DNA from: Actinophytocola xanthii
Lineage (GTDB): Bacteria; Actinomycetota; Actinomycetes; Mycobacteriales; Pseudonocardiaceae
DNA length: 64,000 bases
Direction of reading: 5' to 3'
NCBI RefSeq assembly: GCF_001921205.1
Contig: NZ_MSIE01000055.1
Coordinates: 1 to 64,000, forward strand
Part shown: positions 27,453 to 36,289 of the stretch, one piece after another
Layout: each line of letters starts with the position of its first letter
Numbering within the stretch: position 1 is the first letter of the stretch
Translations under genes and position numbers: made by a program
The notes under the pieces: model-generated
Told to the model about the DNA's origin: nothing
Seen by the model: only the letters and a program-made list of their open reading frames with translations
The model's database searches: none

Positions 27453-30400
27453 CTACTCGCGCGCCAGAACGAATTTGTCGGTTTGCCCTTTGGTTCCGTC
27501 CGGGTTCTCGCAGTAGAATAGACCTCGAAACACCAACGGTTCGATATTGGGCGCTCTTCCGTGATAATGCGCTATGCACCTGCCGACGTCCTCGGTTCCG
27601 GCCAGATACATATACGGGTCCGGTGGATCCGCTGCCGTGACGGACATGACGGAGTTGTTTGTTTCGACGTGGTCGCCGTGTTGCCAGGGGTGCGCGCCGT
27701 CGCCGCCGAAGCACGGTTCGTCGGTTGGGCATTTCCACTGGGCGTGTCGTACCAGCTCGGCGCGGTAGGTGTCCGGCGTAGGGAGGCCGTCTCGATAAAT
27801 GTCCAGTCGCCACGTTCCGACAAGATTGGGCGAGGCCGTGTCCGGGGGCACCGTAGGCGATGTGGTGGTGGGAGGGCTCGTCACCGACGGCCGGTCGGAC
27901 GTTGGCGGACGGTCCGACGTCGGCAGCCGGTCCGACATCTCTGGCGGCCGGTCGGACGCTGGTGAGGGGTGTGAAGGCCTAGGTCCGGCGGTCGGAAACG
28001 TAGGTACCGGGGATGGGCCGGGCGTGGTGGTGAGCGGGGTTTCGGTGGATGCCGGGGAGGATGTCGACTTCGACGGCCCTCTCGGGGTGTGCGACGTGAC
28101 CGGCGGGGGGTCGGCGAGTGCCTCGACACGGTTGCGGGTCGGATCGGGAGTGGCGGCGGTAAGCAGCATCGCCGCTCCGGCCGTCACAGCCGCGATGCGC
28201 GCCAGTGTTGTCGGGTGCTGCTGGACGTACTGTACGACCGGTTGGACCTCGGGTCGTGCCGCGACGCGGCCGACCGCGGTCTTCACGCGGCCGGCGGCCG
28301 CGATCGCCAGCCTCATCACGCCGGGCGCGGCCTCCGCGACGGGTGTGCTTCCGGAGCCGTCGAGGCCGAAGACTTGCTCCCCGGCGACCGTGCTTGTTCT
28401 TTCCCGTCGAGGGGCGCGGTCGGTGCGCCAGATGACCAGCGCGACTGCCCCGGGCAGGGGCACGCGGACCACGGCCTCTCGCCAGCGCCGGCAGTACCGG
28501 CTGGCGTCTTCGGGCACGCGACCAGCATCGTCGAGGACGGCGTCGAGAGCAGCGCAGAGGGCGAGGGCCTCCCGGAAGCGGCTCTGCGCGGTGTCGGGCT
28601 GCTCGCCTTCGACGGCGGTGTACAGGTCGGCCGCCTCGATCACGAGGTCCCGTATCTCGTCCCGGTCAGCTTCGGAGAGGTTGTCACCGGCGGACGGGTG
28701 GCCGAGGAGGTGGCGCCCGTTGTCGAGCAGTGCGTCGGCGAGCCAGACGCGGTGCAGTGCCGATGGCTCGGTGGCGAGCAGGTCCCGGAGGCCCGCGACG
28801 GCCTCTGTGGTCGCAGCCCGGGCCTCGGCGAAGCGGCCCGCCGCCGCGCGGAGGTAGCCGAGATCGGCGAGCGCAGCCGGGAGGTCCGCACCCGGATCAG
28901 GCCGGGCACGCTGCAGGGCGACGGCTCGGTCTGCGGCGGCCAGATCGACGTCGCCGGAACCGGCGCGGTGTAGGACGAGGTTCAGCAGTGCGCCGGCCAA
29001 GGCGGGCTGGTGGACCTCGGGCTCGGCGGCGGCCAGGGCCTCGAGCAGCTCCACCGCGCGTCGCAGGTCCGAGGTTCCATCGTCCGTGCAGTTGGCCTCG
29101 GCGCGGCGTAGGCCCAGGTTCATGTGCGCTGCTGCCAGGGGGGCGGTGAAGGCCGCGGCCTCGCGCTCGGCCAGCTCGGCGTAGCAGGTTACGGCCTCGA
29201 CGGCGAGGTCGATTGCCTCGGCGGGGTCTGCCGGAGCTAGCGATCTGGACAGCACGACGAGCGCGGCAGCCAGGGCCGGCAGGTAGGCGTCGGGCCGGTC
29301 GTCAGCCAGCTCGCGGAGGATCCGCACGGCTTCACTCCCTGGCGGGATCGCCTTCTGGGGGAACCCGGCCGCGTCGAGCACCTGGGCCAGCCCAACGAGG
29401 GCGGCCGCGCGGCGTGGCCGCAGGTGGTGGCCTGCCGCCAACAGCAATTCGGTCGCGGCTCCCGCGTCGGTGACGGCGTCGTCGAAGCGACCGACGTCGG
29501 CCAGCCGCAACGCCAGGTTGTGTAGGGCGTAGCCGCGTACGTCCGGGGGCGCCGCACGCCGCAGGTCTGCGGCCTCCTCGGCGGCCGCGAGCGCTGCGGC
29601 GGGCTGATCATGCTCGGCGAGGCGGTGGCACAGCGCGGTGAGGGCGGCAGCCCGGTCCGTCTTGTTCTCGGTGCGTTCGACGGCCAGGCGGGCTGCGTCC
29701 AACGCGGCGCCCAGCTCGCCGGCCTCCGCGAGCCGGGTGCTCAGGACCGGCAGGTGCTGGGGAGCCACCGGGGCGAGGCGTTGGGAGACCGCCACCGCGA
29801 TCGGGATTCGGGAGGTCGTGGCGCCTGTGGCGGTGAGCTCGGCGTCCATGTCCGCCACGGTCTCGAGTGGGATCTCGGCGATGCGCGCGATGATGAGGTC
29901 GCGGAACCGCACCGGGTCGAGGCGGGCCAGTGCCGGCACGTACGCGGGCTCGGTGTGCGCAAGCGTGACAAGAGATGTGGACAGGCGCCGGATGCCCAGC
30001 GGATAGTGGCGATCAGCACAGGGCGTGGTGAGCGCGCGGGTGAGCACCTGCGCCGCGCGGTCGACGACAGCGGGGTCCGACGCGGCGCAGACGGCGTGGA
30101 CGAACTCGGTCCAGTCCGCTTCGGTCGGGCTGGCCTCTGCGGTCGCCAGGAGGTGCGTGTCGGCAAGCCGGTCGGGTGTCGGCGCCCGCCAGAGCATGCG
30201 ACCGTCACCGGGGTAGCCCGCGGCGAGCGCTCTGGCCGCGGCGCGCAGGCCGTCTCTGCCGAGGTGTCGCAGTTCCGGAATACCGTGCAGGAGCTCGGCG
30301 CCCGCGGTGACGGTGGCGGCCTCGCGGAGGACGGCGGCGGACAGCGCCAGGTCGCGCCACCCACCGTCGGCGAGCGCGGCGCGACGGGTGACCGCATGGA

Positions 30401-31250
30401 AGGCGGCGCGTTCGTGCCGCAGGACACCGGCCAACGGGTTGATGTCGGTAGCGTCCGGCTCCAGGACACGCAACAGGGCCGACGCGTAGAGATCGAGCGT
30501 GGACGCGAAGTGCTCGGGTGGTTTCGCAGTGTCGGCCTCGCGCACGCACCGACGGCCGAACATAGCCACCGCGTCCGTCCACAGGGCGTGAGCATCGGGC
30601 AAGGTGTGGAGGTGGAGCGGCTCCGGGACAGCCCATCGGCGTGGACCGCCGTCCACCAGCTCGCGCCACCAGTGGGGCGTGTTTCTGGCCAGCACGAGCA
30701 CCCGAACCCCGGCGCCAGCCGCCTCCAGCAGGTCTCGAACCAGGCGTTCGTGGCCTTCGGCGTAGTCGACGACGAGCAGCGCGCCGGCCAGCCGGAACCG
30801 GTCCAGCGCCTGGACCGCCGGCGACACCCGGTTCCCGCCACGAGGGACGAACCCGGTCAACCACGCTCTACGGCCGGGCGAGTCCCGCAGCGCCGCGCAG
30901 ACCTGGAGGGCGAGGTGTGTTTTTCCCTGGCCACCGGCGCCGGTGACCAAGCGGGCGGTGGGTGCATCCGGGTCTCTGCACCATGCCAGCAGGTCCGCGA
31001 CCTCGTCGCGGGGCACGGTGGGTAGTACCCCGGCACGCGGGTCCAGCCAGGCGCTGGGGCGGTCGGGCGGGGGCGGGTCTGGTGGGCCGAAGAGGATCCG
31101 CGCGGCGGCTGCGAGTGTTCTCGGCGGTCGCTGACGGCCCGCGTCGAGAATCCCGATCACCCCGCCGTTGAGGTCGACCGGGCCATGGAAAACGGCGTCA
31201 ACACGTTGTTCGAACCTGCCGAACAACGACAGCCGACGCACGGTGGTCAT
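27453..31250 (-). CDS. STAND-type NTPase with TPR-like repeats, TM helix and extracytoplasmic domain
   Basis: A 1265-residue protein. Residues 25-34 carry VDLNGGVIGI, which nearly repeats the end of the upstream cyclase-like protein. A P-loop (GAGGQGKT, 104-111) and Walker B (LLVVDYAEG, near 160) mark an NTPase with the nSTAND layout. Helical TPR-like repeats fill about 520-930. One membrane helix lies near 1017-1037, then a Ser/Thr/Pro linker with repeated SDRPP units, then a ~120-residue Cys-containing domain (from NLVGTWRLD, about 1142) that should be outside the membrane. ATG 31250 is chosen because it overlaps the cyclase stop (ATGA); the frame is open to 31400. It is the last gene of a three-gene coupled operon. 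I infer an NLR-like sensor or transducer; the ligand is unknown. Confidence 0.75.
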   Translation of the reverse strand: MTTVRRLSLFGRFEQRVDAVFHGPVDLNGGVIGILDAGRQRPPRTLAAAARILFGPPDPPPPDRPSAWLDPRAGVLPTVPRDEVADLLAWCRDPDAPTARLVTGAGGQGKTHLALQVCAALRDSPGRRAWLTGFVPRGGNRVSPAVQALDRFRLAGALLVVDYAEGHERLVRDLLEAAGAGVRVLVLARNTPHWWRELVDGGPRRWAVPEPLHLHTLPDAHALWTDAVAMFGRRCVREADTAKPPEHFASTLDLYASALLRVLEPDATDINPLAGVLRHERAAFHAVTRRAALADGGWRDLALSAAVLREAATVTAGAELLHGIPELRHLGRDGLRAAARALAAGYPGDGRMLWRAPTPDRLADTHLLATAEASPTEADWTEFVHAVCAASDPAVVDRAAQVLTRALTTPCADRHYPLGIRRLSTSLVTLAHTEPAYVPALARLDPVRFRDLIIARIAEIPLETVADMDAELTATGATTSRIPIAVAVSQRLAPVAPQHLPVLSTRLAEAGELGAALDAARLAVERTENKTDRAAALTALCHRLAEHDQPAAALAAAEEAADLRRAAPPDVRGYALHNLALRLADVGRFDDAVTDAGAATELLLAAGHHLRPRRAAALVGLAQVLDAAGFPQKAIPPGSEAVRILRELADDRPDAYLPALAAALVVLSRSLAPADPAEAIDLAVEAVTCYAELAEREAAAFTAPLAAAHMNLGLRRAEANCTDDGTSDLRRAVELLEALAAAEPEVHQPALAGALLNLVLHRAGSGDVDLAAADRAVALQRARPDPGADLPAALADLGYLRAAAGRFAEARAATTEAVAGLRDLLATEPSALHRVWLADALLDNGRHLLGHPSAGDNLSEADRDEIRDLVIEAADLYTAVEGEQPDTAQSRFREALALCAALDAVLDDAGRVPEDASRYCRRWREAVVRVPLPGAVALVIWRTDRAPRRERTSTVAGEQVFGLDGSGSTPVAEAAPGVMRLAIAAAGRVKTAVGRVAARPEVQPVVQYVQQHPTTLARIAAVTAGAAMLLTAATPDPTRNRVEALADPPPVTSHTPRGPSKSTSSPASTETPLTTTPGPSPVPTFPTAGPRPSHPSPASDRPPEMSDRLPTSDRPPTSDRPSVTSPPTTTSPTVPPDTASPNLVGTWRLDIYRDGLPTPDTYRAELVRHAQWKCPTDEPCFGGDGAHPWQHGDHVETNNSVMSVTAADPPDPYMYLAGTEDVGRCIAHYHGRAPNIEPLVFRGLFYCENPDGTKGQTDKFVLARE

Positions 31251-31948
31251 GAGTTCCGGATCCCGATCACGCCGCCGTTGACGTCCACGGAGTCGAGGAA
31301 CGTCGCGGTGACCACCTGCCCGTCTGGTCGGACCACCGGCGGCGGCTCGGAGTCGGGCGCCGCGGTGAGCCGCAGATCGACGCCCGGTGCCCGCACCCAA
31401 GCCTGGGCGTGAAACTCCTTGTGCCGCAGGCTGATCGTGCGGAACTCCGCAGGCGAGCCGACATGCCCCGCCTCAACGAGGCCGTGGTAGAGGTGGTCGG
31501 ACAGCACCTGCACGAGCGGTGCGCTGTCGGCCTCGTCAAGCACGGCCCGGAGCGCCTGCGCGTCCACCATCCTCGCCACACTCACCACCGTCGCACCCGC
31601 GAACCCGTTCGCATCCACCCGAGCCAGCCCGTGATCGACGGCCATCCGCAACCGCAACCGCTCGGCGCCGAACCGGCCCGCGTTGCGACTGAAAAGGCGC
31701 CGAGCCAAAACCAACGTGAAGTCCTGGACGACCAACGACTCCGACTCACTTGGCGGGACCAGCGCCAACTCGCCGTCGCCGGTGCCCTGCCGGTGCCAGC
31801 ATGTCCGGTTCAATCCGACGGTGGTCGCGGCGTCGTCAAGAAGGGTGACGAGTTCGCGCTGCAGCCCGGCTTGGCCATCGTCGTTCCTGCGGCTGTAGCC
31901 CTGGGCGTCCACGGACAGACACAGGTAACGTGAGAACGGCGAAATCAT
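31247..31948 (-). CDS. Class III nucleotide cyclase-like protein
   Basis: A 233-residue protein resembling a class III nucleotidyl cyclase homology domain. Asp14 in LCLSVDAQGYS and Asp58 in QGTGDGELAL occupy the places of the two metal-binding aspartates. RMAVDHGLAR ... GATVVSVARMVDA matches the later helix/strand segment of these enzymes. The likely product is a cyclic nucleotide, base not predictable. The C-terminal tail (221-230) reads VDVNGGVIGI, almost the same as residues 25-34 of the next protein. The start overlaps the stop of a Crp-type gene (ATGA) and the stop overlaps the STAND gene start (ATGA). The three are therefore made in a fixed ratio. Catalytic competence is plausible from the retained aspartates but untested. 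Confidence 0.65.
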   Translation of the reverse strand: MISPFSRYLCLSVDAQGYSRRNDDGQAGLQRELVTLLDDAATTVGLNRTCWHRQGTGDGELALVPPSESESLVVQDFTLVLARRLFSRNAGRFGAERLRLRMAVDHGLARVDANGFAGATVVSVARMVDAQALRAVLDEADSAPLVQVLSDHLYHGLVEAGHVGSPAEFRTISLRHKEFHAQAWVRAPGVDLRLTAAPDSEPPPVVRPDGQVVTATFLDSVDVNGGVIGIRNS

Positions 31949-32709
31949 GGTCGGGCATCCTCCTCAGCAGGTCGGGGCGTCCCGTCCAGTTTTCCGCGCG
32001 CCCGACCAATCGACCCGTTACCAGTACGGATTTCCGATGTCCCGATCGGATCGCGCAGGCCGTCCAGGTCGTGCACGACGACGTGGCGATACCCGAGGCC
32101 GACGAGGCTCCCGCGACTCAGCTCACGCAACGCCTTCTCGGCCGTGTTGAGGCGAACGCCGGCCAACGAGGCGATGTCCTCCTGAGTCAGGCGGACACCG
32201 AGGTCCCATCCCCTCGACACGGGTCGGCCGAATGACTCGACCAAGGCAACCAGGACACGACGAACGCGGGCACGGGCGTCCAGAGCAGCGACGTCGACGC
32301 GGCGATCGTTGGCCCAGCGCAGGCGCTCCCCCAACATGCCTGCCAGCTCGATCGCAGCGGCGGGATGATTATGCAAATAAGTACGGAAAGCGGTGCCAGA
32401 CAGCACCCGCGCGGTCGTCTCCACACACGGGACGACCGTGGCGGACCGCGGCCTGCGCAACAACACCGACATCTCACCGACGAGGTCACCAGCCGCGCGA
32501 ATCGCCAGCAGCGATTCCCGGTCGCCGCCAACCGCCGACACTTTCACCACACCTGCCAGGAGCACATAGACGGCGTCGCCGTCCTCTCCTTCGCGGAGGA
32601 CCCGTTCTCCGGTACGCAGAGTCACCTGGTTCCCCAGCTCAAGCAGCGCGCGACGGGCCGGTCCGGCGAGCCGGGCCAGCATCGATGTCAGGGGCCACTC
32701 CACGTTCAT
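31945..32709 (-). CDS. Crp/Fnr-family cNMP-binding regulator
   Basis: A protein of about 254 residues. The N-terminal half is a cyclic-nucleotide-binding beta-roll (LREGEDGDAVYVLLAGVVKV ... GDLVGEMSVLLRRPRSATVV). The phosphate-cassette region GEMSVL...RSATV is well preserved, so it may truly bind a cyclic nucleotide. The C-terminal half is a Crp-type winged helix (LTQEDIASLAGVRLNTAEKALREL). It is the first gene of an operon with a cyclase-like gene and a STAND gene, so the ligand may be made by its own neighbour. ATG 32709 gives a start typical of the family; the frame is open to GTG 32748. It could control the operon or act as a signal receiver. Confidence 0.85.
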   Translation of the reverse strand: MNVEWPLTSMLARLAGPARRALLELGNQVTLRTGERVLREGEDGDAVYVLLAGVVKVSAVGGDRESLLAIRAAGDLVGEMSVLLRRPRSATVVPCVETTARVLSGTAFRTYLHNHPAAAIELAGMLGERLRWANDRRVDVAALDARARVRRVLVALVESFGRPVSRGWDLGVRLTQEDIASLAGVRLNTAEKALRELSRGSLVGLGYRHVVVHDLDGLRDPIGTSEIRTGNGSIGRARGKLDGTPRPAEEDARP

Positions 32710-32979
32710 CACAGACTGATCGCCACTACGCCGAGCATCGTGACGCACCCACAGGATAGATTCACCCTATCCGGCGATACCAATCGTCCCGCGTGCAACT
32801 GACTAAGATCGCGTCGCACGTGGACTCGATGATCTGGTGATCGTGGAGTGATTTCAGGTTATCCAGATACACCAAGACCAGCAGGACCATTGGCACTCGC
32901 CCCGAACGAGTGACATATGTATCGACTCACGGCTCTCCAGCTCCTTAAGTCAGGTAATGGCAGTGAACCAGGAGGAGTT

Positions 32980-33072
32980 GTGAGTCCTGCGAAGATCGGC
33001 GGATCGACGTGTCCGCGCGTAGCGCATACCGACCGGACGCACGGCCGTTCCGCGCGGACGAAGCGGGGGTAG
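32980..33072 (+). CDS. Small ORF with strong ribosome site
   Basis: A 30-codon GTG frame directly behind AGGAGGAG (spacing 3-5 bp), ending 4 bp before the next gene. Its middle (STCPRVAHTDR) resembles the start of small actinomycete proteins with a CPxxxxTDRGTYVV motif, but the match breaks after TDR. It may be a frameshifted remnant or a leader peptide that couples translation of the following gene. Confidence 0.4.
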   Translation: MSPAKIGGSTCPRVAHTDRTHGRSARTKRG

Positions 33073-33076
33073 TCAC

Positions 33077-34288
33077 ATGAAGGTCAGCCTTCACGAAATC
33101 CGTAAACGGATAGTCGGGGACACCGCGATGCGAATGTGGACCGTGATCGCCGGACTGGTTGGGGTCATTGGACTGATTGTGACGATCAGTCCAATCGAAA
33201 GGGAACCGACACCTAGTCTGCAGCTCAGAAGGTTCGAGGTACACGACCCGAGATCAACGGACGCCGTCCTAACCGACCCAACTCGGTCACAGCCGGACGA
33301 ACACATCGAAATAGACTCCAACGCACTCGACATCTCCGTGTTCAACAGCGGCGACCAGGCAGCACTGGTAACAGAGATAGAAGTCCGAGTCCTCTACGCC
33401 GCGCCACTCCAAGACTGCGCCCTGATGCAAGGCGGAGGAGGAGATCTGATGGTCGAAGCCCACTATGACCTCAAGATTCCTAACCAGCTACCCGAACTAC
33501 CTCATCGCCTGACGAAACCGGTGAGCTTCGAGGTGAACCCTCGGGAAAACGGCCGATTTGCGATTACCTTGGGACCCGAACACGATGGACCTATCCCATC
33601 GGTCTACGTCCTTGATGTGGCACTTGTGCACGACGGACAGAAATCACCCCTCCCGGTCGGAAAGGCCGCCGTGCTCGACAGTCCGGGCGACGGCGGACTT
33701 CTCCAGTTTGACGCCGCTGTCGACCGAGGAGACTACGATTGTTTCGAGGAGAACCTCGACATTCTCGAAGGAGCGGACGAATTCGACGCGAAACCGTCCC
33801 GCGACCTACAGCAGTTGCGCAGTCACGTGAAGCGCCTGGTCAACGAGTATCCCTCACAGCGAGGCACACCGGCTTGCACAGGTCCAAGTTCTCCACCTTT
33901 GACACAGGCGTGCTTCACCTTTTCCGGTAGAGAAGTCGCCTTCGAGGTAAAACTGTCCGCGCCGGCAACACCGAACAACACCCAGGTGTACATACGCCTC
34001 ACAGGCAAGGAATTGGACAGCGGAATCGTCTGGGCCGCTTCCTACGGCCAAGGGCGATGGGACGCTGGTGATCCTCAATTCTACAACCCCGAGGACCGGT
34101 TTGTCGCCTCGGAATGTGAGTCATGTCTGGTATCCGGTGACGAACGACGGGTCGTCGCATTCTCTCCCCGCACGTCGCTACTGGCGACCCGCGAGGTCGA
34201 GGTCGTCGTAGAACTGCGAAGCCTCACCACCTCCGGCTCCTGGAGAACCGTTGCCGCTTCCGCTCCATTCGTCGCTACCCGCGGATGA
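33077..34288 (+). CDS. Membrane-anchored protein of unknown function
   Basis: A 403-residue protein. One membrane helix lies near residues 19-38 after a short basic cytosolic tail (MKVSLHEIRKR). The rest should be outside the membrane and is predicted to be mostly beta with several Cys (CALMQ, DCFEE, ACTGP, CESC). No family recognised. The ATG start is preceded by a G-rich ribosome site (GGGGGT). Codon use is more A/T-tolerant than in the toxin locus. A small frame overlaps its stop codon. The gene sits between the cyclase operon (divergent) and another membrane protein gene; its link to either is unknown. Confidence 0.6.
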   Translation: MKVSLHEIRKRIVGDTAMRMWTVIAGLVGVIGLIVTISPIEREPTPSLQLRRFEVHDPRSTDAVLTDPTRSQPDEHIEIDSNALDISVFNSGDQAALVTEIEVRVLYAAPLQDCALMQGGGGDLMVEAHYDLKIPNQLPELPHRLTKPVSFEVNPRENGRFAITLGPEHDGPIPSVYVLDVALVHDGQKSPLPVGKAAVLDSPGDGGLLQFDAAVDRGDYDCFEENLDILEGADEFDAKPSRDLQQLRSHVKRLVNEYPSQRGTPACTGPSSPPLTQACFTFSGREVAFEVKLSAPATPNNTQVYIRLTGKELDSGIVWAASYGQGRWDAGDPQFYNPEDRFVASECESCLVSGDERRVVAFSPRTSLLATREVEVVVELRSLTTSGSWRTVAASAPFVATRG

Positions 34289-34383
34289 GTCACCCCGAGG
34301 GGGAACCGGAATTCTCGGGGGCCGTGTCCGCCACCGGCGGCATTGTTCCGCCGGAAGCGCTCTACTGGTGGCCGTCGGTCTGA
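34285..34383 (+). CDS. Possible 32-residue coupled small ORF
   Basis: ATG overlaps the stop of the preceding gene (ATGA). The product is MSHPEGEPEF... ending ALYWWPSV. No homology is recognised. The only support is the overlap, so this may be chance. Confidence 0.25.
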   Translation: MSHPEGEPEFSGAVSATGGIVPPEALYWWPSV

Positions 34384-34925
34384 GCTGAGCCCGACGGCCA
34401 GGAGGACGTGCGCCCAGTCATCGCGGCGCCTCACCGACGGCGAGCGCCACCGCGGACACCACACGAGCCGAGGTGCACGCGAAGGGTTCCTGTGACCGGG
34501 CTGGGACGTGCACCTGGTCGCATATGCCCCCAAGGGTGCCCGGCTCGGGCTCCTACAGCCTTGCTGTCCGCCGAGTTCGGCGTGCCGCTGGACGAACGCC
34601 GGGGTTCGTCAAACCCTTCCGCGTCACAGAACGTTCCGCGTTTAGCAGTGTCTCCAGAGCTCCGAATGCTCATTTAACGGTAGCCAGCGTCGTAATCGAC
34701 GTAGAAGCCTCAGTCTCCACATACAGCGTGATCTGACGGATCGCCATTGACATCATCGCAGCCGGCAAGCAACAAACCAATCTGGCCAGTCACCAGGATG
34801 GCCAGCCCTTCCGCACCACCGGGCTGCCGAATGCCATCCCAAAGAAGTCAGGTACGCTTGACTCCTTTCTCGAACAGAGTTCGTAACGCTCTGCGGAAGC
34901 CGGCAGCAACCTACGAGGACACCTG
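34384..34925. other. No recognised gene
   Basis: About 540 bp with short chance frames only. It must contain the promoter of the small gene at 34926. No clear hexamers or hairpins could be assigned. Confidence 0.4.
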
Positions 34926-35180
34926 ATGTCCTTCAGTGCACACCCCTTGATCGCCAACGTCAGCGAACGCGCCCGAGCACTGGTCGCAGCGCGATCTGAA
35001 GTCATGCCCGTGAGCGCCCTCGCGCTGGGCATGCCGAGCGGAGAAGGATATGCCGTGTGCACGTTCTCCGCAGAACGTGCACAAGCTCCGGTTGTGGTTC
35101 CGGGCGTTGCCCACGCTCGCCTGCTCGATGAGGCCGGCAGCGCATCAGTCCATCTCGCTGGCCCTGTGCTTACCAAGTAG
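34926..35180 (+). CDS. Small hypothetical protein
   Basis: An 84-residue protein with a good GAGGA ribosome site 7 bp before the ATG. It is soluble, Ala/Val/Ser-rich, with one Cys (YAVCTFSAERA) and no signal peptide. I do not recognise the family. It is convergent with the membrane protein gene that ends at 35225, 44 bp away. Confidence 0.55.
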   Translation: MSFSAHPLIANVSERARALVAARSEVMPVSALALGMPSGEGYAVCTFSAERAQAPVVVPGVAHARLLDEAGSASVHLAGPVLTK

Positions 35181-35224
35181 CCAGACGTAGCTGACGAACT
35201 TGCCCGGTGAGCTGGAGCATCGCT

Positions 35225-35884
35225 TCAACCTCGTCGACGCGAGGTTGATTTGCCCACTCGGCTCACGCCGAAGAACACTAATCCGACGAGGAACAGCAAG
35301 GTGCCCACCATCACAAAGCGCACGTCTCCACCGAGCGCATGGCCATTTAGATCATACTTGTCAGTGTCACGTATAAGCGTCACCATAAAAAGGCCGTTCG
35401 CAAGAAACCCTGCCAACATCAGGACTACACCGATCCAGAGCGTCGTTCTAATCCAATCGGGTGCGTGAGAAAAGTCATCAGTCGACTGATGGAACGTGTT
35501 GAAACTGTCCTTTATGGGACCAACGTCACGATATGCCTGAATGAAATTTCCACCGCTTACGCGGTTTACACTGTTATTCCAGAACTGCTGAATTACATCT
35601 CGACCCCCCATACGATCGAGATCGTTTTGGATGGCACGAATATCGCGACCGAACTTGGAGTCATGTCGTGCCCGATACTCGACGGCAGCCGCTACCTTAT
35701 CGTGGATTCGAGTGTCGGTCGGGTCGGATCTCAAATCCGCAACGGGCCTAGGCCCAAACTTCTGGGTCACACGTTTTGCCAGTACACTCAGGAGACTGTC
35801 AAACCCTCTATCCACAAGCCTGCCCGCAGCCCCTGATACCTTTAGGGCTAGATATCCCGCAATGGCACCGCCATCGACGATCAT
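35225..35884 (-). CDS. Helical N-terminal domain plus RHIM/BASS-like motif and two TM helices
   Basis: A 219-residue protein. Residues 1-95 form a helical domain that opens with a moderately hydrophobic stretch (GGAIAGYLALKVSGAAG), reminiscent of Bell-like effector domains found beside STAND proteins. Residues about 103-122 read NNSVNRVSGGNFIQAYRDVG, whose IQAxRD core is like bacterial amyloid-signalling motifs. The C-terminal third has two membrane segments (about 145-168 and 188-208). The ribosome site GGGGGAG precedes the ATG. No STAND partner with a matching motif is adjacent. The gene is noticeably A/T-rich. Assignment to amyloid signalling is inference. Confidence 0.5.
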   Translation of the reverse strand: MIVDGGAIAGYLALKVSGAAGRLVDRGFDSLLSVLAKRVTQKFGPRPVADLRSDPTDTRIHDKVAAAVEYRARHDSKFGRDIRAIQNDLDRMGGRDVIQQFWNNSVNRVSGGNFIQAYRDVGPIKDSFNTFHQSTDDFSHAPDWIRTTLWIGVVLMLAGFLANGLFMVTLIRDTDKYDLNGHALGGDVRFVMVGTLLFLVGLVFFGVSRVGKSTSRRRG

Positions 35885-36289
35885 GACCCAACTCCCCCGT
35901 ATCCCGAATTAGGGACTACTCGTTAGATTCTAATAGATCCCCGGCCCAGTGGCGTTAGCGGCCGCCACGAAGTTCACCCATTTGGGCGTACAACTTTACC
36001 GGTATCAATCGCGCCAAGTTAGTGACGGGGCCCGTGGATTGAGCCAGGGCTTGGCGGGTGCGTGCGGGGACACCGTGGCGTGATGGACCAGTGAGCCCTC
36101 TGACAACACGTGCCAGCGATTGAGACTCTGTCGAGCATGGCCACGTCTGAAGGAGCCACGACGGCACCGCAAACGGCCCAGAACCACCAGTGTTCTCGAT
36201 CATCCACAGCGGACGATCCACGTTAACCTACTGAACAGTAGGAACTCTTCAGTCAAATCGGAACGCCGAAGCAGTCAAGGTAGCCAAGG
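35885..36289. other. No recognised gene
   Basis: About 400 bp without a credible gene, leading into the left arm of att-like repeat copy 2. Confidence 0.4.

Noticed and set aside
27880-27960. CRISPR-like short repeats
   Set aside because: The repeats encode SDRPP units of a Ser/Thr/Pro linker in the STAND/TPR protein. They are short, in frame and not separated by unique spacers. No CRISPR array or cas gene is seen in the window.
29610-31025. 471-codon plus-strand frame
   Set aside because: Antisense to the STAND/TPR gene; composition is Gly/Arg/Val-rich and no family is recognisable.
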